The translations under genes and the position numbers were made by a program. The notes beneath the pieces were generated by a model that searched no databases, was not told the origin of the DNA, and worked only from the letters and a program-made list of their open reading frames with translations. From contig CALMWF010000031.1 in the NCBI GenBank assembly GCA_937873445.1, positions 1-64,000 on the forward strand: 64,000 nucleotides of DNA. Reading direction: 5' to 3'. Positions 36,225 through 45,209 of this stretch are shown one piece after another; position 1 is the first letter of the stretch; each line of letters opens with the position of its first letter. The stretch comes from an uncultured Alphaproteobacteria bacterium (GTDB taxonomy: Bacteria; Pseudomonadota; Alphaproteobacteria; Rhizobiales; Aestuariivirgaceae).

Positions 36225-37348
36225 CCCGTGATTTTTCCTTCAGCCTTCAGAAACGCGACGGTGCCGCCCGCCTCGGCGTCGTTCACACCCGCCATGGCGA
36301 CATCCGCACGCCCGCCTTCATGCCGGTGGGCACGGTGGGCACGGTGAAGGGGGTTTACCTCGATCAGGTGAAGGAGGCGGGGGCCGACATCATCCTCGGC
36401 AACACCTATCACCTGATGCTGCGGCCCGGCGCCGAGCAGGTGGCAAAGCTGGGGGGTCTGCACCGCTTCATCGGCTGGGACGGGCCCATCCTCACCGATT
36501 CCGGCGGCTTCCAGATCATGTCGCTGGCCAAGATCCGCAAGATCACCGAGCAGGGGGCCACCTTTCAGTCGCATATCGACGGCCGCCGCCACGAGCTGAC
36601 GCCGGAGCGGGCCATGGAAATTCAGGCGCTGCTCGGTTCCGACATCCAGATGCAGCTTGATCAGTGCATAGAATATCCGCACACGGACAAACAGGCTGAA
36701 AAGGCCATGCAGCTTTCGCTGCGCTGGGCCGAACGAAGCCGCCGGGCCTTTGCCGGTTTGCGCGGCCAGGGCTGTTTCGGCATTGTGCAGGGCGGGGTGA
36801 ATGAGGCGATGCGGCGGGCCAGTGCCGAGGGCCTGCGGGCCATCGGCTTCCACGGCTATGCCATCGGCGGGCTGGCGGTGGGCGAGGGGCAGGAGCTGAT
36901 GTTCCGCGCCCTTGACTTTACCACCCCATACCTGCCGGAGGATCAGCCGCGCTACCTCATGGGGGTGGGCACGCCGGATGACATTCTGGGCGCGGTGGAG
37001 CGCGGCGTCGACATGTTTGACTGCGTGCTGCCCACCCGCTCCGGCCGCCACGGACAGGCCTTCACCCGCTTCGGCAAGATCAACCTGCGCAACGCCAGAC
37101 ACGCCGATGACTCGCGCCCGCTGGACCCGGAACATCCCAGTCCGGCGCTCAACCGCTATTCGCGGGCCTATCTGCATCACCTCATGCGCTCGGGCGAGCT
37201 TCTGGGCATGATGATCCTGAGCTGGGCCAATCTGGCCTATTATCAGTCGTTGATGCAGGAGATCCGGGCGGCTATTTCCGCCGGGCGGCTTGCGGACTTT
37301 GCGGCGGCAACACGGGCAGGCTGGAAACGCGGTGAACCGCCGCAATAG
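36221..37348 (+). CDS. tgt: tRNA-guanine transglycosylase lacking the usual zinc ligands
   Basis: Encodes 375 residues from ATG 36221. Tgt swaps guanine-34 for preQ1 in tRNAs with GUN anticodons. Catalytic Asp93 is in [19 protein letters not shown] and the nucleophile Asp267 in [16 protein letters not shown]. The bacterial zinc site is normally CxCxxC plus a later His (positions 302, 304, 307 and 333 in Escherichia coli). Here those places hold His305, Ser307, Leu310 and Ala336 ([27 protein letters not shown]). All other core motifs are intact, so the protein is probably active with a metal-free fold. Confidence 0.95.
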   Translation: MTRDFSFSLQKRDGAARLGVVHTRHGDIRTPAFMPVGTVGTVKGVYLDQVKEAGADIILGNTYHLMLRPGAEQVAKLGGLHRFIGWDGPILTDSGGFQIMSLAKIRKITEQGATFQSHIDGRRHELTPERAMEIQALLGSDIQMQLDQCIEYPHTDKQAEKAMQLSLRWAERSRRAFAGLRGQGCFGIVQGGVNEAMRRASAEGLRAIGFHGYAIGGLAVGEGQELMFRALDFTTPYLPEDQPRYLMGVGTPDDILGAVERGVDMFDCVLPTRSGRHGQAFTRFGKINLRNARHADDSRPLDPEHPSPALNRYSRAYLHHLMRSGELLGMMILSWANLAYYQSLMQEIRAAISAGRLADFAAATRAGWKRGEPPQ

Positions 37349-37375
37349 GGACAGTGCAGGGCATCGGGGGAGATC

Positions 37376-39298
37376 ATGCCAAACATCACACGACGGGACT
37401 TTCTCAATGGCGTGGCCTTGGTGGCCGGTGCCGCACTTGTGCCCACGGGTGGCGCGGCCCAGGCCGAATCCGCGAGCGCATATCCGCCGGCAATGACGGG
37501 GCTGCGCGGCTCGCACCCCGGCGCCTATGAAACGGCCCACGATCTGGCCTGGGCGGGGCAAAGGGAATTTGGCGCGCTCGCCGGCCCGCCGGAAGATTAT
37601 GACCTCATCGTCATCGGCGCAGGCATCAGCGGGCTTTCGGCGGCCCACTTCTATCGTGAGCAGGTGAAGGCGGAGGCACGCATTCTCATTCTCGACAACC
37701 ATGATGATTTCGGCGGCCATGCCCGGCGCAACGAATTCAGACTTCCGGGGGGCGAAACGCTTCTCACCTATGGCGGCACCCAGTCCTTCGATTCGCCCGA
37801 GGACTACAGCGCCGTGGCGGCGGGGCTGCTCAAGGACATGGGCATTGATCTGGACCGGCTGGCGCAGTCCTATGACCTGACATTTTTCCAGCGCCACGGC
37901 CTGACCATGGGAATTTATTATGATGCCGCGAGCTTTGGCCGGGCGGCGCTGGTGGCCAGCGGCAGGCCGACGGGACGCAAGGCCAGCTATTATGCGCGTT
38001 ACTGGGTGCCGGGGCTGGCCGCCGCACCGGAATTTTTCGACACGCTGGACCAGACGCCGCTTTCCGAGGCGCAGCGCCAGGCCTTGACGTTGCTGGTGAA
38101 GAATGCGCCCAAGACGCTGGCCCGGTTCAAGGGCGATGAGGGCGAGAGCCGCTTCTATGGCGAAAACTATGTGCGCTTTCTGCGCGAGGCCCATGGCATC
38201 AAGGATGAGGCAGTGCTGAAGCTGCTGTCCATGCCCATGGCGGAGGAGGCCGCACTGGGCGGGGTGGGCGTGTCGCTGCCGCTGGCGCTGGAGGGGGAAT
38301 TTCTGGGCCTGCCGGACGGCGGCGCATTGGCCAGGCTTCTGGAGGATGAGGATCTGGAGCCCGATCCGGCGGAGGACGGGGAGGATGACACGGCCGATGC
38401 CGGCGATGCCTATGTGCATCACTTCCCCGATGGCAACGCCACTCTGGCGCGGCTTCTGGTGGCCCGGCTCATTCCGGCGGTGGCAAAGGTTGCCTCACCG
38501 GAGGATTGCGTCACCGCCCAGTTCGACTATGGCCGTCTCGACCAGCCGGATCAGCCGGTGCGGCTGCGCCTGTCGGCGCTGGCGGTGGAGGCGGGAAATC
38601 GTGATGGCGGCAGCATGGTGCGCTATGTGCGTGGCGGCAAGCTGCACGAGGCGCAGGCCCGGCACACGGTCATGGCCGGCTGGCACATGATGGCGGCCCA
38701 TATCATTCCTGATCTCGACGCGGCGCAGAAGGAAGCGATGCGCGCCAACATCAAGATGCCGCTGGTCTATGCCCAGGTGGTGGTGCGCAACTGGCAGGCC
38801 ATCAAGGCGTCCACGGTGGCGGCGGCCTATTGCCCCACGTCCTATTTCCAGTTTGTGCAGATGGATTATCCGGTGGCCATGGGCGGCTATAAGCCGAAGC
38901 GCGATCCTGAAAGCCCGGTGGTGCTGCTGATGATCCGCATGCCCTGTCCGCCGCTGGACGAAGCACCGGTGCCCGATCTGCTGCGCCAGGGGCGCTATGA
39001 GGTGCTGGGCACCGATTTTGCCACCTATGAGGAGCAGATCAAGCAGCAGCTCGGCGGCATGTATGGCGGTCATGGCTTTGACGCGACGCGCGACATTGTG
39101 GCCATCACAGTGAACCGCTGGGGCCATGGCTATGTCTATGAGGATGCCGAATATAAGGGCGAGCCGGCCCATGTGGCGGCCAGCCGCCGCCATGGCCACA
39201 TTGTCATGGCCAATGCCGACGCCACGGGATCAGCTTATACGGACGCCGCCATCGACGCCGCCATGGAGGCGGTTCTGGCCCTCAAGGAAGAGGGGTAG
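37376..39298 (+). CDS. Tat-exported FAD-dependent oxidoreductase, spermidine-dehydrogenase-like
   Basis: Encodes 640 residues. A twin-arginine signal (TRRDFLNGVALVAGAALV) occupies residues 5-22. The FAD-binding Rossmann motif VIGAGISGLSAA is at 79-90, followed by the second dinucleotide segment LDNHDDFGGHARRNEF. C-terminal GHGYVYEDAEYKGE completes the fold. The overall layout resembles bacterial spermidine dehydrogenase (SpdH), which oxidises spermidine in the periplasm. A Pot-type transporter is encoded convergently just downstream, which fits. The assignment is from memory of the family, not a search. Confidence 0.7.
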   Translation: MPNITRRDFLNGVALVAGAALVPTGGAAQAESASAYPPAMTGLRGSHPGAYETAHDLAWAGQREFGALAGPPEDYDLIVIGAGISGLSAAHFYREQVKAEARILILDNHDDFGGHARRNEFRLPGGETLLTYGGTQSFDSPEDYSAVAAGLLKDMGIDLDRLAQSYDLTFFQRHGLTMGIYYDAASFGRAALVASGRPTGRKASYYARYWVPGLAAAPEFFDTLDQTPLSEAQRQALTLLVKNAPKTLARFKGDEGESRFYGENYVRFLREAHGIKDEAVLKLLSMPMAEEAALGGVGVSLPLALEGEFLGLPDGGALARLLEDEDLEPDPAEDGEDDTADAGDAYVHHFPDGNATLARLLVARLIPAVAKVASPEDCVTAQFDYGRLDQPDQPVRLRLSALAVEAGNRDGGSMVRYVRGGKLHEAQARHTVMAGWHMMAAHIIPDLDAAQKEAMRANIKMPLVYAQVVVRNWQAIKASTVAAAYCPTSYFQFVQMDYPVAMGGYKPKRDPESPVVLLMIRMPCPPLDEAPVPDLLRQGRYEVLGTDFATYEEQIKQQLGGMYGGHGFDATRDIVAITVNRWGHGYVYEDAEYKGEPAHVAASRRHGHIVMANADATGSAYTDAAIDAAMEAVLALKEEG

Positions 39299-39331
39299 AG
39301 CGGACGGTTTCTCCCCCACAGCAGCCACTGT

Positions 39332-40150
39332 CTATTTTCCGGCGCCTGCCGTGTGTTCGCCGTCGCGGGTGAGATAATAGGCCAGCAGGATGGGGATGAA
39401 GGTGACGGCGATGACCAGCACCGCCACCACATTGGTGACCGGGCGCTGGCGCGGGCGGATGAGTTCGTTCAGCATCCAGATGGGCAGGGTTGACTGCTGG
39501 CCCGCCGTGAAGGTGGTGACGATGATCTCGTCAAAGGACAGGGCGAAGGCCAGCATGCCCCCGGCCAGCAGTGCCGTGGCGATTTGCGGCAGCACCACAT
39601 GGCGGAAGGTCTGAAAGCCGTCAGCGCCCAAATCCATGGAGGCTTCGATCATGCTGCCGGAAGTGCGGCGGAAGCGGGCCAGAACATTGTTGTAGACCAC
39701 GACGATGCAGAAGGTGGCGTGACCCAGCACAATGGTCCAGGTGGAAAAGGGAATGCCCATGATGTCGAAGGCCGAGCGCAGGGCGATGCCGGTGATGATG
39801 CCGGGCAGGGCGATGGGCAGGATGAACAGCAGCGACAGGGACTCCTTGCCGAAGAAGGAAGCCCGGTAAAGCGCGGCGGCGGCCAGCGTGCCCAGCACGA
39901 TGGCAAGGGCCGTGGCGATCACGGCGACCTTCAGGGAGAGCCACAGCGGCGGCCAGATGTCGGGCCGGTCATGCCAGGCGGTGGCGAACCATTTCAGCGT
40001 CAGGCCGGGCGGCGGAAAGGCGAAGCTCTTGTCTTCGGTGGTGAAGGCATAGAGCACGATGAGGGCCAGCGGCACATGCAGAAACAGAATGCCGAGGGCA
40101 GCGGACAGTTTCAGGCCGAAACCGGCGCGTGGGGAACCGTCAGAGCGCAT
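39332..40150 (-). CDS. Polyamine-type ABC transporter permease (PotC/YdcV-like)
   Basis: Encodes 272 residues from ATG 40150, overlapping the end of the upstream permease gene by 11 bases. About six membrane helices are present, and the ABC-permease EAA-type loop is [20 protein letters not shown]. The C-terminal helix includes [19 protein letters not shown]. It forms the inner-membrane channel with the preceding permease. Last gene of the four-gene operon. Confidence 0.9.
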   Translation of the reverse strand: MRSDGSPRAGFGLKLSAALGILFLHVPLALIVLYAFTTEDKSFAFPPPGLTLKWFATAWHDRPDIWPPLWLSLKVAVIATALAIVLGTLAAAALYRASFFGKESLSLLFILPIALPGIITGIALRSAFDIMGIPFSTWTIVLGHATFCIVVVYNNVLARFRRTSGSMIEASMDLGADGFQTFRHVVLPQIATALLAGGMLAFALSFDEIIVTTFTAGQQSTLPIWMLNELIRPRQRPVTNVVAVLVIAVTFIPILLAYYLTRDGEHTAGAGK

Positions 40151-41057
40151 CGAAGGCCCCCAGCTGTTTGGCGATGGTGAGATAGACGGCCATGATGGCC
40201 ATGGGCACAACGGTGAAGGCGGCGGCCAGCGGAATGTCGCCCGCCGTGCCCTGCAGGGCATAGACGGTCTGGCCGATGAAGGGCCGCGAATTGCCGACGA
40301 TGGCGGGGATGATGTAGTCGCCCAGGGTGAGCGAGAAGGTGAAGATGGAACCCGCCACCACGCCGGGCAGGGCCAGCGGCAGCAGCACGGTGCGGAAGGT
40401 CTGGCCGGGATGGGCGCCAAGATCGGCGGCGGCCTCGATCAGGGTTTTCGGCACCCGCTCCAGCGCTGCCTGTATGGGCAGGATCATGTAGGGCAGCCAT
40501 ATATAGGTGAAGACCAGAAAGGTACCGATGTAGGAGATGGAGAGCGACGGCCCGCCGATGACCGGCGTGGCCAGCAGCGCATTCAGTGCCGGAGTCAGGT
40601 GAAGCTGGGCGGCGAGCCAGCCCAGAATGCCCTCCTTGGCGAGGATCAGTTTCCAGGCATAGACCTTGACCAGATAGCTCGACCACAACGGCATCATGAC
40701 GGCGAGATAGAACAGCGCCTTCATGGGGCCTTTGGCATAGCGCGCGGCGTAATAGGCGATGGGGAAGGCGAGAATGGCGGCCGCAATGGTCACCACCGCC
40801 GCCATGGTGACGGTGCGGGTGATGATGGCGAGATTGGCGGGGGCGGCAAGCTGCGCATAGGTGGAGAGGGTGAATTCATGCACCACCAAGCCGGAAAAAT
40901 CATCGAGATGATAGAAGCTCTGCAGCAGCAGGGCGAAGAGTGAGCCGACATAGACCACGCCGATCCAGAGGAGCGGCGGCGCCAGAAGGGCGAGGGTGAG
41001 CAGGCCGGGGCGGCGGAAGAAAAAGTCCGACACTGTGCCTGCGCGCGCCGCCATCAT
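40140..41057 (-). CDS. Polyamine-type ABC transporter permease (PotB/YdcU-like)
   Basis: Encodes 305 residues with six membrane helices and the EAA loop [20 protein letters not shown]. The N-terminal helix ([20 protein letters not shown]) and the segment [20 protein letters not shown] match the PotB group. ATGA overlap with the ATPase gene (41054-41057) suggests coupled translation. ATG 41054 is an alternative start. Confidence 0.9.
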   Translation of the reverse strand: MMAARAGTVSDFFFRRPGLLTLALLAPPLLWIGVVYVGSLFALLLQSFYHLDDFSGLVVHEFTLSTYAQLAAPANLAIITRTVTMAAVVTIAAAILAFPIAYYAARYAKGPMKALFYLAVMMPLWSSYLVKVYAWKLILAKEGILGWLAAQLHLTPALNALLATPVIGGPSLSISYIGTFLVFTYIWLPYMILPIQAALERVPKTLIEAAADLGAHPGQTFRTVLLPLALPGVVAGSIFTFSLTLGDYIIPAIVGNSRPFIGQTVYALQGTAGDIPLAAAFTVVPMAIMAVYLTIAKQLGAFDAL

Positions 41058-42058
41058 TCATCTGCCATGGCCACAAGGGCGGTGCGGTCCCAGGTGAAGC
41101 GGACCCTGTCACCCTCATGCAGGCTGACGCTGCCCGACGGCACGGCGGCGATGAGCCGTGTGCCCTCGGCGATGATGACCACGCGGGTGAGTGCCCCCTG
41201 ATAATGCAGGCCGATGACCTGGCCATCGGCACTGCCGGGGGCGGCAATGCCCGCCGCGGCGCTGACGCGGATGGCCTCGGGCCGCAGGCTCACCCAGCTG
41301 GCGGGTCCGCCATGCCGTTGCGCGAAGTCCGGCCCCATGACATTGGAGGAGCCGACGAAATCGGCAACGAAGCGCGAGCGCGGGCGCTCGTAGATGTCGG
41401 CGGGCGTGCCGTCCTGCACGATCTTTCCTTCGTTGAAAATTGCGACCCGGTCGGCCATGGACAGGGCCTCGCCCTGATCGTGGGTGACGAAGACGAAGGT
41501 GATGCCCAACTGGTGTTGCAGGGCGCGCAGTTCCTCCTGCATCTGTTCGCGCAGCTTGAGGTCAAGCGCACCCAGGGGTTCATCAAGCAGCAGCACCTTG
41601 GGTTCATTGACCAGGGCGCGGGCCAGGGCCACGCGCTGGCGCTGGCCGCCCGACAACTGGCCGGGGCGGCGGGTTTCAAAACCGGGCAGCTTAATGAGGG
41701 CGAGGGCCTGCTTCGCCCTGGCCTCGCGTTCGGCGCGCGCCACACCCTTGATCATCAGGCCATAGGCCACATTCTCCCCCACCGTCATGTGCGGGAACAG
41801 GGCATAGTCCTGAAACACGGTGTTGACGCTGCGGCGGTAGGGCGGCAGGCCTTCGGCGGTATCGCCGAAAATCTCGATGTGGCCGGCGGTGGGCTGCTCA
41901 AAGCCCGCAATCAGGCGCAGGCAAGTGGTCTTGCCGGAGCCGGAAGGGCCAAGCATGGCGAAGAATTCGCCCGGCGCAATGGCAAGCGAAACATTGTCCA
42001 CGGCGCGCACGGCGCCGAAATGGCGGGAAACATTCTGAAAGCGGACGGCTGACGTCAT
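41054..42058 (-). CDS. Polyamine-type ABC transporter ATPase (PotA/YdcT-like)
   Basis: Encodes 334 residues. Walker A is LGPSGSGKTTCLRLIAG, the signature LSGGQRQRVALARALV, Walker B LLLDEPLGALD, and the switch histidine is in FVTHDQGEA. The C-terminal TOBE domain (from about 240, WVSLRPEAIRVS) is typical of the Pot/spermidine group. No clear ribosome-binding site precedes ATG 42058; it follows a strong hairpin, so translation may depend on the upstream gene. Confidence 0.93.
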   Translation of the reverse strand: MTSAVRFQNVSRHFGAVRAVDNVSLAIAPGEFFAMLGPSGSGKTTCLRLIAGFEQPTAGHIEIFGDTAEGLPPYRRSVNTVFQDYALFPHMTVGENVAYGLMIKGVARAEREARAKQALALIKLPGFETRRPGQLSGGQRQRVALARALVNEPKVLLLDEPLGALDLKLREQMQEELRALQHQLGITFVFVTHDQGEALSMADRVAIFNEGKIVQDGTPADIYERPRSRFVADFVGSSNVMGPDFAQRHGGPASWVSLRPEAIRVSAAAGIAAPGSADGQVIGLHYQGALTRVVIIAEGTRLIAAVPSGSVSLHEGDRVRFTWDRTALVAMADE

Positions 42059-42066
42059 GATGAAAT

Positions 42067-42092
42067 GGGGTCCGGCGGCAGGGCCGGACCCC
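42067..42092 (-). other. Strong intercistronic hairpin after the polyamine-binding protein gene
   Basis: GGGGTCCGGC and GCCGGACCCC form a perfect 10-bp stem with a six-base loop, between the binding-protein stop (42099) and the ATPase start (42058). There is no uridine run, so it is not a full terminator. Such hairpins often stabilise the upstream message, giving more binding protein than transporter. Confidence 0.7.
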
Positions 42093-42098
42093 GCTCCG

Positions 42099-43250
42099 TT
42101 ACTGACCCATGACCGCAAGATAGTCCTTGGTCCACTGGGAATAGGGCACGCAGGCGCCCTCGGCTTCGCACTTGCCGGTGGGGGTGCGCCAGAACCAGAT
42201 CTTGTCGAAGTTGGCCATGCCGTTGGTGTCGCAGCCGGCGTCGGTCAGCAGCGCATTGCCCTTGCAGGCGGCGGGCACCGACGGCACCGAGCCGAACCAG
42301 GCGGCAAGGTCGCCCTGAACCTTGGGATCCAGCGAGTGGTTGAGCCACAGATAGGCGCAGTTCGGATGTTCGGCGGAGGCGTGCAGCATGGTGGTGTCGG
42401 CCCAGCCGGTTGCCCCTTCCTCCGGCACGGTGGAGGCCACCGGCTTCTTGTCGGCAACCAGCAGATTGACCTGGAACGGCCAGGAGGAGGATGCCACCAC
42501 GCCTTCGTTCTTGAAGTCGTCCACCTGCACCATGGCATCATGCCAGTAGCGGCCCACCAGGGCGCGCTGGGCCTTCAGCAGGTCCATGACGGCGGCATAT
42601 TGGGTGGGGTTCAGCTCATAGGGGTTCTTGATGCCCAGCTCCGGCTTCTTCTTCATCAGGTACAGCGCGGCATCGGCCACGTAGATGGGGCCGTCGAAGG
42701 CCTGCACCCGGCCCTTGTTGGACTTGCCGTCCGGCAGGTTCTGTTCCTCGAACACCACGCTCCAGCTTTTCGGCGCGTCCTTGAAGACGGTGGTGTTATA
42801 GGCCAGCACATTGGGTCCCCACTGATAGGGCGTGCCGTAGTGAACGCCGTCCACGGTGTGCCACGGGGCGTCCTTCAGCCGGTCGTCCACCGTCTTCCAG
42901 CTAGGCACCAGGTCGATATTGATGGGCTGCACCTTCTTGCCGGCGATGAGGCGGAGCGAGGCATCGCCCGAGGCGGTGACCAGGTCGAAACCACCCTGAT
43001 TCATCAGGGTCACCATTTCATCCGAGGTGGCGGCGGTCTTGACGCTCACCTTGCAGCCGGTTTCCTTCTCGAAGCCGGTGACCCAGTCATAGGCCTTGTC
43101 GGTTTCGCCGCGCTCGATGTATCCCGGCCAGGCAACGATATTGAGGGCGCCTTCGCCGGCGCCGATTTCCTTCTTTGCCTCCTGGGCAAGGCCCGTGCTG
43201 CAGGCAGCGGACAGGGCCAGGAGCCCGGCAAGAATGCGGGTGGTGGACAT
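42099..43250 (-). CDS. Polyamine-type periplasmic binding protein (PotD/YdcS-like)
   Basis: Encodes 383 residues from ATG 43250 with a signal peptide (MSTTRILAGLLALSAACSTG). The mature part has the PotD-like start ALNIVAWPGYIERGETDKAY and the motif FDLVTASGDASLRLIAGKKV. It captures the substrate in the periplasm for the downstream ATPase and permeases; gene order binding protein-ATPase-permease-permease matches ydcSTUV. Paired cysteines in the C-terminal part (PNCAYLW, PAACKGNALLTDAGCD, GKCEAEGACV) suggest disulphides. The exact substrate is not proven. Confidence 0.88.
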   Translation of the reverse strand: MSTTRILAGLLALSAACSTGLAQEAKKEIGAGEGALNIVAWPGYIERGETDKAYDWVTGFEKETGCKVSVKTAATSDEMVTLMNQGGFDLVTASGDASLRLIAGKKVQPINIDLVPSWKTVDDRLKDAPWHTVDGVHYGTPYQWGPNVLAYNTTVFKDAPKSWSVVFEEQNLPDGKSNKGRVQAFDGPIYVADAALYLMKKKPELGIKNPYELNPTQYAAVMDLLKAQRALVGRYWHDAMVQVDDFKNEGVVASSSWPFQVNLLVADKKPVASTVPEEGATGWADTTMLHASAEHPNCAYLWLNHSLDPKVQGDLAAWFGSVPSVPAACKGNALLTDAGCDTNGMANFDKIWFWRTPTGKCEAEGACVPYSQWTKDYLAVMGQ

Positions 43251-43296
43251 GATGCTTCTCCCTCGGTGACCGCAACCGTGGCGGCCTTGTTGTTCT

Positions 43297-43313
43297 TCTG
43301 CCCACAGGGCAGA
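43297..43313 (-). other. Small hairpin in the leader of the polyamine transporter operon
   Basis: TCTGCCC and GGGCAGA form a perfect 7-bp stem with a three-base ACA loop. It lies at the predicted transcription start and 47 bases before the binding-protein ATG. It may be an operator or a 5' stabilising structure. Confidence 0.45.
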
Positions 43314-43318
43314 GGCGC

Positions 43319-43348
43319 AGGTTAGCCCGGCCTGGCCGCCAGGGTCAA
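43319..43348 (-). promoter_or_regulatory. Predicted promoter of the polyamine transporter operon
   Basis: On the minus strand TTGACC (43343-43348), an 18-bp spacer and TAACCT (43319-43324). The -35 is good and the -10 weak, consistent with regulation. Confidence 0.4.
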
Positions 43349-43463
43349 AGCCAAACCCGGCGCTGCAGCAGCGAAACTCGCCAATTGCGCGGCCGGCGAA
43401 ATTACTGTTAAGGTGCAGGCCGTTACCACAACAGGGCAAGCAAGCCCTGGGGGAGGAGTGAAC

Positions 43464-44261
43464 TTGTCGGCCAAGCTGGAAGGTGCCAACGGCACACGGC
43501 CCGAGGCGGTGGTGGTGCGCGACCTGCACAAGACCTTCGGTGACCTGGAGGTGCTGAAGGGCGTTTCCATGACGGCGCGTGAGGGCGACGTGGTGACCAT
43601 GATCGGCGCTTCCGGTTCCGGCAAAAGCACGTTTCTGCGCTGCATCAACTTTCTCGAAATGCCCACTCAGGGCCAGATCCGCGTGACCGGTGAGGACATT
43701 GCCCTGAAGCGTGCCCATGACGGCGACCTGCATCCGGCCGACCGCAAGCAGCTGGAGCGCATCCGCACAAGGCTTGGCATGGTGTTCCAGAGCTTCAACC
43801 TGTGGCAGCACATGACGGTGATGCAGAATGTCATCGAAGCGCCGGTGCATGTGCTGGGGGTGCCGCGGGCCGAGGCCATTGAACGCGGCGAGGCGCTGCT
43901 CAACAAGGTCGGCCTGTATGACAAGCGCGATGTCTATCCCGCCTTCCTGTCCGGCGGCCAGCAGCAGCGCGCCGCCATTGCTCGGGCGCTGGCCATGAAC
44001 CCGCGCGTCATGCTGTTTGACGAGCCGACCTCGGCCCTTGATCCCGAACTGGTGGGTGAGGTTCTCAAGGTGATCCGCGATCTGGCCGAGGAGGGCCGGA
44101 CGATGATTCTCGTCACCCACGAAATGAAATTCGCGCGTGGTGTTTCAAGCCACGTCATCTACCTGCACAAGGGCATTATCGAGGAAGAGGGACCGCCTGC
44201 GCAGGTGTTTGGCGCGCCAAAGAGCGAGCGCTGCCGCCAATTCGTTTCCAACAGCCATTGA
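43464..44261 (+). CDS. Amino-acid ABC transporter ATPase (HisP/GlnQ type)
   Basis: Encodes 265 residues. I chose TTG 43464 because GGAGG lies seven bases upstream; GTG 43458 would be too close to it. Walker A is IGASGSGKSTFLRCINFLE, the signature LSGGQQQRAAIARALA and Walker B MLFDEPTSALDPELVGEV. The segment LHPADRKQLERIRTRLGMVF is characteristic of histidine/lysine-arginine-ornithine transporters. First gene of a five-gene operon. Confidence 0.93.
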   Translation: MSAKLEGANGTRPEAVVVRDLHKTFGDLEVLKGVSMTAREGDVVTMIGASGSGKSTFLRCINFLEMPTQGQIRVTGEDIALKRAHDGDLHPADRKQLERIRTRLGMVFQSFNLWQHMTVMQNVIEAPVHVLGVPRAEAIERGEALLNKVGLYDKRDVYPAFLSGGQQQRAAIARALAMNPRVMLFDEPTSALDPELVGEVLKVIRDLAEEGRTMILVTHEMKFARGVSSHVIYLHKGIIEEEGPPAQVFGAPKSERCRQFVSNSH

Positions 44262-44360
44262 GCGGGAGGAAACGGAAGCAACCGGAAGGATCAAGCCACA
44301 ACAACAATCGGACCTTCCAGCACGTTATTTGAAGCCAACGTCACATTCAGGGAGACTGAC

Positions 44361-45158
44361 ATGACACTTACGAGACGCTTTGTAATGGCTGCCGCCGGTG
44401 CCGCTGCCATGGTGATGGCGGCGGGCGCTGCCCAGGCCGACATCAAGATCGGACTGTCGTCCGAACCCTATCCGCCCTTCTCCTCCAAGGATGCTTCCGG
44501 CACCTGGGTGGGCTGGGAAATTGACTTCATGAATGCGCTGTGTGCCGAGATGGGCGAAAAGTGCACGACCGAGGAAGTGTCGTGGGATGGGATCATTCCG
44601 GCCCTGACGGCCAAGAAGTTTGACGCCATCATCGCCTCCATGTCGATCACGCCGGAGCGCAAGAAGACCATTGACTTCACCGACATGTATTACAACTCGC
44701 CGGCGCTGATCATCGGTCCCAAGGACGGCGACAAGGACATCTCGCCGGAGCACTTCAAGGGCAAGACCTTCGGGGTGCAGGTGTCCACCATACACTCCAA
44801 CTACATCGACAAGTATTTCAAGCCGGCCGGTGCCGAAGTGAAGACCTATGGCACCGAGGATGAAGCCAAGGCCGACCTGGCGGCGGGCCGCGTGGACTAT
44901 GTGATGGGCGACTCGCTCACGCTGTTCACCTATCTGGCCAGCGATGCGGGCAAGGCCTGCTGCGAAGAAAAGGGCTTCCCGCCGGATGACAAGGAAATCC
45001 TGGGTGAAGGTGTGGGCATGGGCATCCGCAAGGAAGATACCGCCCTCAAGGAGAAGCTGAACAAGGCCATCCATGCCCTGTCAGCCAAGGGCACGCTCAC
45101 AGAGATTTCCAAGAAGTGGGGTCTCGACGGGCAGATGAAGCTCGCCAGCCCGCAATAA
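44361..45158 (+). CDS. Periplasmic basic-amino-acid-type binding protein
   Basis: Encodes 265 residues with a signal peptide (MTLTRRFVMAAAGAAAMVMA, cleaved near AQA-D). The bilobed family 3 features are IKIGLSSEPYPPFSSKDASG, WEIDFMNALCAEMGEKCTTE, WDGIIPALTAKKFDAIIASM and RKKTIDFTDMYY, like ArgT/HisJ. It presents an amino acid or derivative to the HisQM-type permease. A strong hairpin follows the gene. Confidence 0.93.
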   Translation: MTLTRRFVMAAAGAAAMVMAAGAAQADIKIGLSSEPYPPFSSKDASGTWVGWEIDFMNALCAEMGEKCTTEEVSWDGIIPALTAKKFDAIIASMSITPERKKTIDFTDMYYNSPALIIGPKDGDKDISPEHFKGKTFGVQVSTIHSNYIDKYFKPAGAEVKTYGTEDEAKADLAAGRVDYVMGDSLTLFTYLASDAGKACCEEKGFPPDDKEILGEGVGMGIRKEDTALKEKLNKAIHALSAKGTLTEISKKWGLDGQMKLASPQ

Positions 45159-45165
45159 GCCACAG

Positions 45166-45193
45166 GCCGCGCCGGGGTTTGACCCGGCGCGGC
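45166..45193 (+). other. Strong intercistronic hairpin after the amino-acid-binding protein gene
   Basis: GCCGCGCCGGG pairs with CCCGGCGCGGC, an 11-bp perfect stem with a six-base loop, between the binding-protein stop and the first permease. It is followed by TATTCTC, so termination would be weak. It likely sets a high ratio of binding protein to permease. Confidence 0.75.
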
Positions 45194-45209
45194 TATTCTC
45201 GGAGTTTCC

